Below, one piece after another: positions 62,059-64,000 of a stretch of DNA of 64,000 nt (position 1 is the stretch's first letter; each line of letters begins with the position of its first letter). The notes beneath the pieces were generated by a model. The model was given only the letters and a program-made list of their open reading frames with translations, was not told the DNA's origin and ran no database searches. The stretch is from Clostridium sp. UBA701 (GTDB lineage: Bacteria; Bacillota; Clostridia; Clostridiales; Clostridiaceae), in contig DBMJ01000015.1 of NCBI GenBank assembly GCA_002298125.1, positions 62,001 to 126,000 on the forward strand, written 5' to 3'. The translations under genes and the position numbers were made by a program.

Positions 62059-63567
62059 ATGCCTAAGGATAGTTTTTTAAAGGATTCCTTTATACTTACT
62101 CTTTCAAATTTGGGCACTGGGATTTTAGGATTTATATTTAGTATATTACTTTCAAAAAAGCTTGGGGCTGAAGGAATGGGTCTCTATGGCTTGGTTATGC
62201 CAATTTACAATCTTTTTATCTGTCTTATATGTGGTGGGATGGTAGCTGCAGTATCCCAACGAGCTGCTGTTTATTTTTCTCATAAAGATATGCAAAACCT
62301 CAACAAAACAGTTGAAGCATCACTATTTTTTGATTTAATATGGGGAATCATTATTGCTTTTGTGGTGTTTATCCTATCCTCTACTATAGGTAACTACATT
62401 ATAAAAGATGAAAGAGCCTTGGGAGCTTTAAAACTAATCTGTCCTGCCATGGTGTTTGTATCACTTTCTTCAATTTTAAAAGGCTACTTTTATGGCATTT
62501 CTAAGGTAGCAATACCTGCAATAATTGATATTGTAGAAAAGGCAATAAGGATATTGACCATTTATATAGTCACATTAGTCGTTTCAAAACTCACCATATC
62601 TAAAACTGTAAGTATAGCTTACCTAGCTCTAGCCCTTGGGGAATTTATTAGCTTTTTATTGCTATATCTATGCTATAGGTTTTATAAACACAGCTATAAA
62701 TACAATAGGGAGAATAGAAGAGAAGGAAGGGCTCAGCTTTTATTTAATATCTTTGTAATCTCCTTGCCTCTATGTCTTAATGGTTTCCTTACAACTGCAC
62801 TTTCTACGATTTCTACACTGATTGTACCAAGGCGCCTTATTAGTGCAGGCTTCATGTATTCTGCTGCACTTTCTCTAATAGGAAAATTTAATGGTATGGC
62901 ATCAAATATAGTATTCTTCCCTATGGTTGTAATAGGCTCCATAACAACCATATTGATCCCAAACCTATCTAAGAGTCTGAGTAATAAGGATTATTATGGT
63001 ACTGAAAAACGAATTTCTCAAGTTCTTCAGATTTCCTTTTTAATCGGATTATCTACTCTTATTATATGCACCCTACTTCCTACAGAGATGGGTAAATTAT
63101 TCTTTACTAGAGGAGATCTTGGAGGATATATTAACTTTATTTCCTTTTCAGCTCCAGTAATGTACTGCGCAGTTACAACCTACGCTATATTAAACGGCAT
63201 AGGAAAGCAGATAGTATTACTTCGAAATTCTCTTATCTGTGCAGTGATTGAAATTATGTTATTATATACTCTTACAGCCATTCCAAGTATAAATATATAT
63301 GGTTATGGCATAACCTTAATGGTTACAGCCTTATTGGCACTAGTACTTAACCTAATAGAGATTAACAAGAAATGTAGAATTAGTATTTCTCTTGGAAGGC
63401 TAATATTAAATTTACTTCTAGGAACACTAATATACTTCACTTTATCTATATTAAACAAATTCTTAACTTTACAAATGCTTTGGTTACAGTGTTTAGTAAT
63501 AGTTGCTTTAACCTTTATATTAATTTTTTCAGGGCAACGGCTTATAAAAAAATTTTTCACACTATAA
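62059..63567 (+). CDS. spoVB: Stage V sporulation protein B family flippase
   Basis: A 502-residue polytopic membrane protein of the MVF/polysaccharide-exporter superfamily with about 13-14 helices. The first helix pair is LSNLGTGILGFIFSILLSKKLGAEGMGLYGLVMP, typical of SpoVB, and DIVEKAIRILTIYIV and VFFPMVVIGSITTILIPNLS are further family blocks. SpoVB is needed for spore cortex peptidoglycan synthesis and probably flips a lipid-linked precursor. ATG preceded by GAGGT. Expected in the sporulation (sigma-E) regulon, but no promoter was assigned. Confidence 0.9.
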   Translation: MPKDSFLKDSFILTLSNLGTGILGFIFSILLSKKLGAEGMGLYGLVMPIYNLFICLICGGMVAAVSQRAAVYFSHKDMQNLNKTVEASLFFDLIWGIIIAFVVFILSSTIGNYIIKDERALGALKLICPAMVFVSLSSILKGYFYGISKVAIPAIIDIVEKAIRILTIYIVTLVVSKLTISKTVSIAYLALALGEFISFLLLYLCYRFYKHSYKYNRENRREGRAQLLFNIFVISLPLCLNGFLTTALSTISTLIVPRRLISAGFMYSAALSLIGKFNGMASNIVFFPMVVIGSITTILIPNLSKSLSNKDYYGTEKRISQVLQISFLIGLSTLIICTLLPTEMGKLFFTRGDLGGYINFISFSAPVMYCAVTTYAILNGIGKQIVLLRNSLICAVIEIMLLYTLTAIPSINIYGYGITLMVTALLALVLNLIEINKKCRISISLGRLILNLLLGTLIYFTLSILNKFLTLQMLWLQCLVIVALTFILIFSGQRLIKKFFTL

Positions 63568-63597
63568 TTAAAGGGGCTGCTTTATGCACCCCTTTAA
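63568..63597. terminator. Bidirectional terminator between spoVB and the partial flippase gene
   Basis: 9-bp stem TTAAAGGGG / CCCCTTTAA enclosing a further TGC/GCA pairing, between convergent genes. Confidence 0.85.
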
Positions 63598-64000
63598 TTT
63601 GCTTTTATTCTATTTATTATTCTTTTTGGTATGAGCTTTTTAAGCCTTGAAGGCATAGACTCTAGATCCTTGTTCTTAATGCCACCAGTCAAAGCCAACC
63701 CAAATAAGTACACATAAGCACCTATCACTATAGATACCATTAGGGATATTGCATTACTTAAGTAGCCACCCATGAATTTACCACTAATAAAATGCATATT
63801 TATATAGAATAAGTATGCTGCAGCCGACATAAATAATGAAGAAATAAATGGTGATATAAAATGATTAAATAAACTCACTCTAAACTTCAAGCCCTTTCTA
63901 ATTACCATGCTGTTTAATATCAATGGTATTATGAAACATATCATGTTACCTATTATAGCTCCATTTATATTTATTTTAGGCTTTGCGACAAGAATATAAT
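63594..64000 (-). CDS. Polysaccharide-biosynthesis/flippase family protein, partial (C-terminal end)
   Basis: The last 135 codons of a minus-strand gene whose start lies beyond the right edge; the frame is open to base 64000. It includes about three transmembrane helices and the segment ILVAKPKININ-GAIIGNM followed by PLILNSMVIRKGLKFRV, close in style to SpoVB/MurJ-type flippases. It ends with KLIPKRIINRIKAN. So two flippase-family genes face each other here. Confidence 0.75.
   Translation of the reverse strand, partial: YILVAKPKININGAIIGNMICFIIPLILNSMVIRKGLKFRVSLFNHFISPFISSLFMSAAAYLFYINMHFISGKFMGGYLSNAISLMVSIVIGAYVYLFGLALTGGIKNKDLESMPSRLKKLIPKRIINRIKAN

Noticed and set aside
1..64000. CRISPR arrays, tRNA or rRNA genes, insertion sequences, prophage
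   Set aside because: No regular repeats, cloverleaf, rRNA segments, transposase or integrase genes were seen on either strand.

Overview
The window looks like a chromosomal segment of an anaerobic, endospore-forming Firmicute of the Clostridium type. The DNA is AT-rich and starts are preceded by strong GGAGG-like ribosome binding sites. It carries sporulation genes (spoIIAA-spoIIAB-sigF, spoVAC-D-EB-EA, yunB, spoVB, a BofC-like gene), an oxygen-scavenging FprA flavoprotein, a rubrerythrin with its rubredoxin domain at the N-terminus, a V-type ATPase, and the SCIFF peptide system typical of clostridia. Species cannot be fixed from the sequence alone. No rRNA, tRNA, insertion sequence, prophage or CRISPR array was seen. 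Most genes lie on the minus strand.

Layout. Positions 1-8.9 kb hold a conserved clostridial housekeeping block, read right to left: yebC, a BofC-like gene, ruvA, ruvB, queA, tgt, yajC, a small membrane protein, the 45-residue SCIFF precursor scfA (1012-1149) and its radical-SAM maturase scfB (cut by the left edge). Next come a yigZ-like gene, a HEAT-repeat protein, a MocR-type regulator, a nucleotidyltransferase and a long HflX GTPase whose N-terminal extension carries a JAMM metalloprotease-like signature. From 13.5 to 22.5 kb are hpt, yunB, a class A penicillin-binding protein, the spoVA genes, the spoIIA operon with a recognisable sigma-H promoter, and speE. An orphan adenine methyltransferase resembling C. 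difficile CamA follows (22.6-24.3 kb), then an incomplete histidine-degradation set (hutH, ftcD, fchA).

From 28.6 to 36.7 kb is a surface-polysaccharide block (rfbD, a WecB/TagA-type transferase, a GT4 glycosyltransferase, a polyprenyl-phosphate sugar transferase, galU, a TPR protein, a phosphohexomutase), followed by rplY/ctc, the Orn/Lys/Arg decarboxylase-family gene speA, an M18 aminopeptidase, corA and hprK. A 6S RNA gene sits at about 42.77-42.96 kb. Redox genes (flavodoxin-like reductase, fprA) and a HelD-type helicase lead to an ECF transporter S component.

The most notable item is at 48590-48979: a small plus-strand gene with its own promoter, ribosome binding site and terminator, whose reading frame is interrupted by a single TGA. 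A hairpin just downstream resembles a bacterial SECIS, so I read it as a 95-residue selenoprotein that ordinary gene calling would miss. A nine-gene V-ATPase operon (48.98-57.49 kb) follows, with sodium-binding residues conserved in subunit K. Then come a B12-binding radical SAM protein with a partner methyltransferase, a membrane-anchored beta-propeller, a reverse rubrerythrin, spoVB, and the end of a second flippase-family gene running off the right edge.
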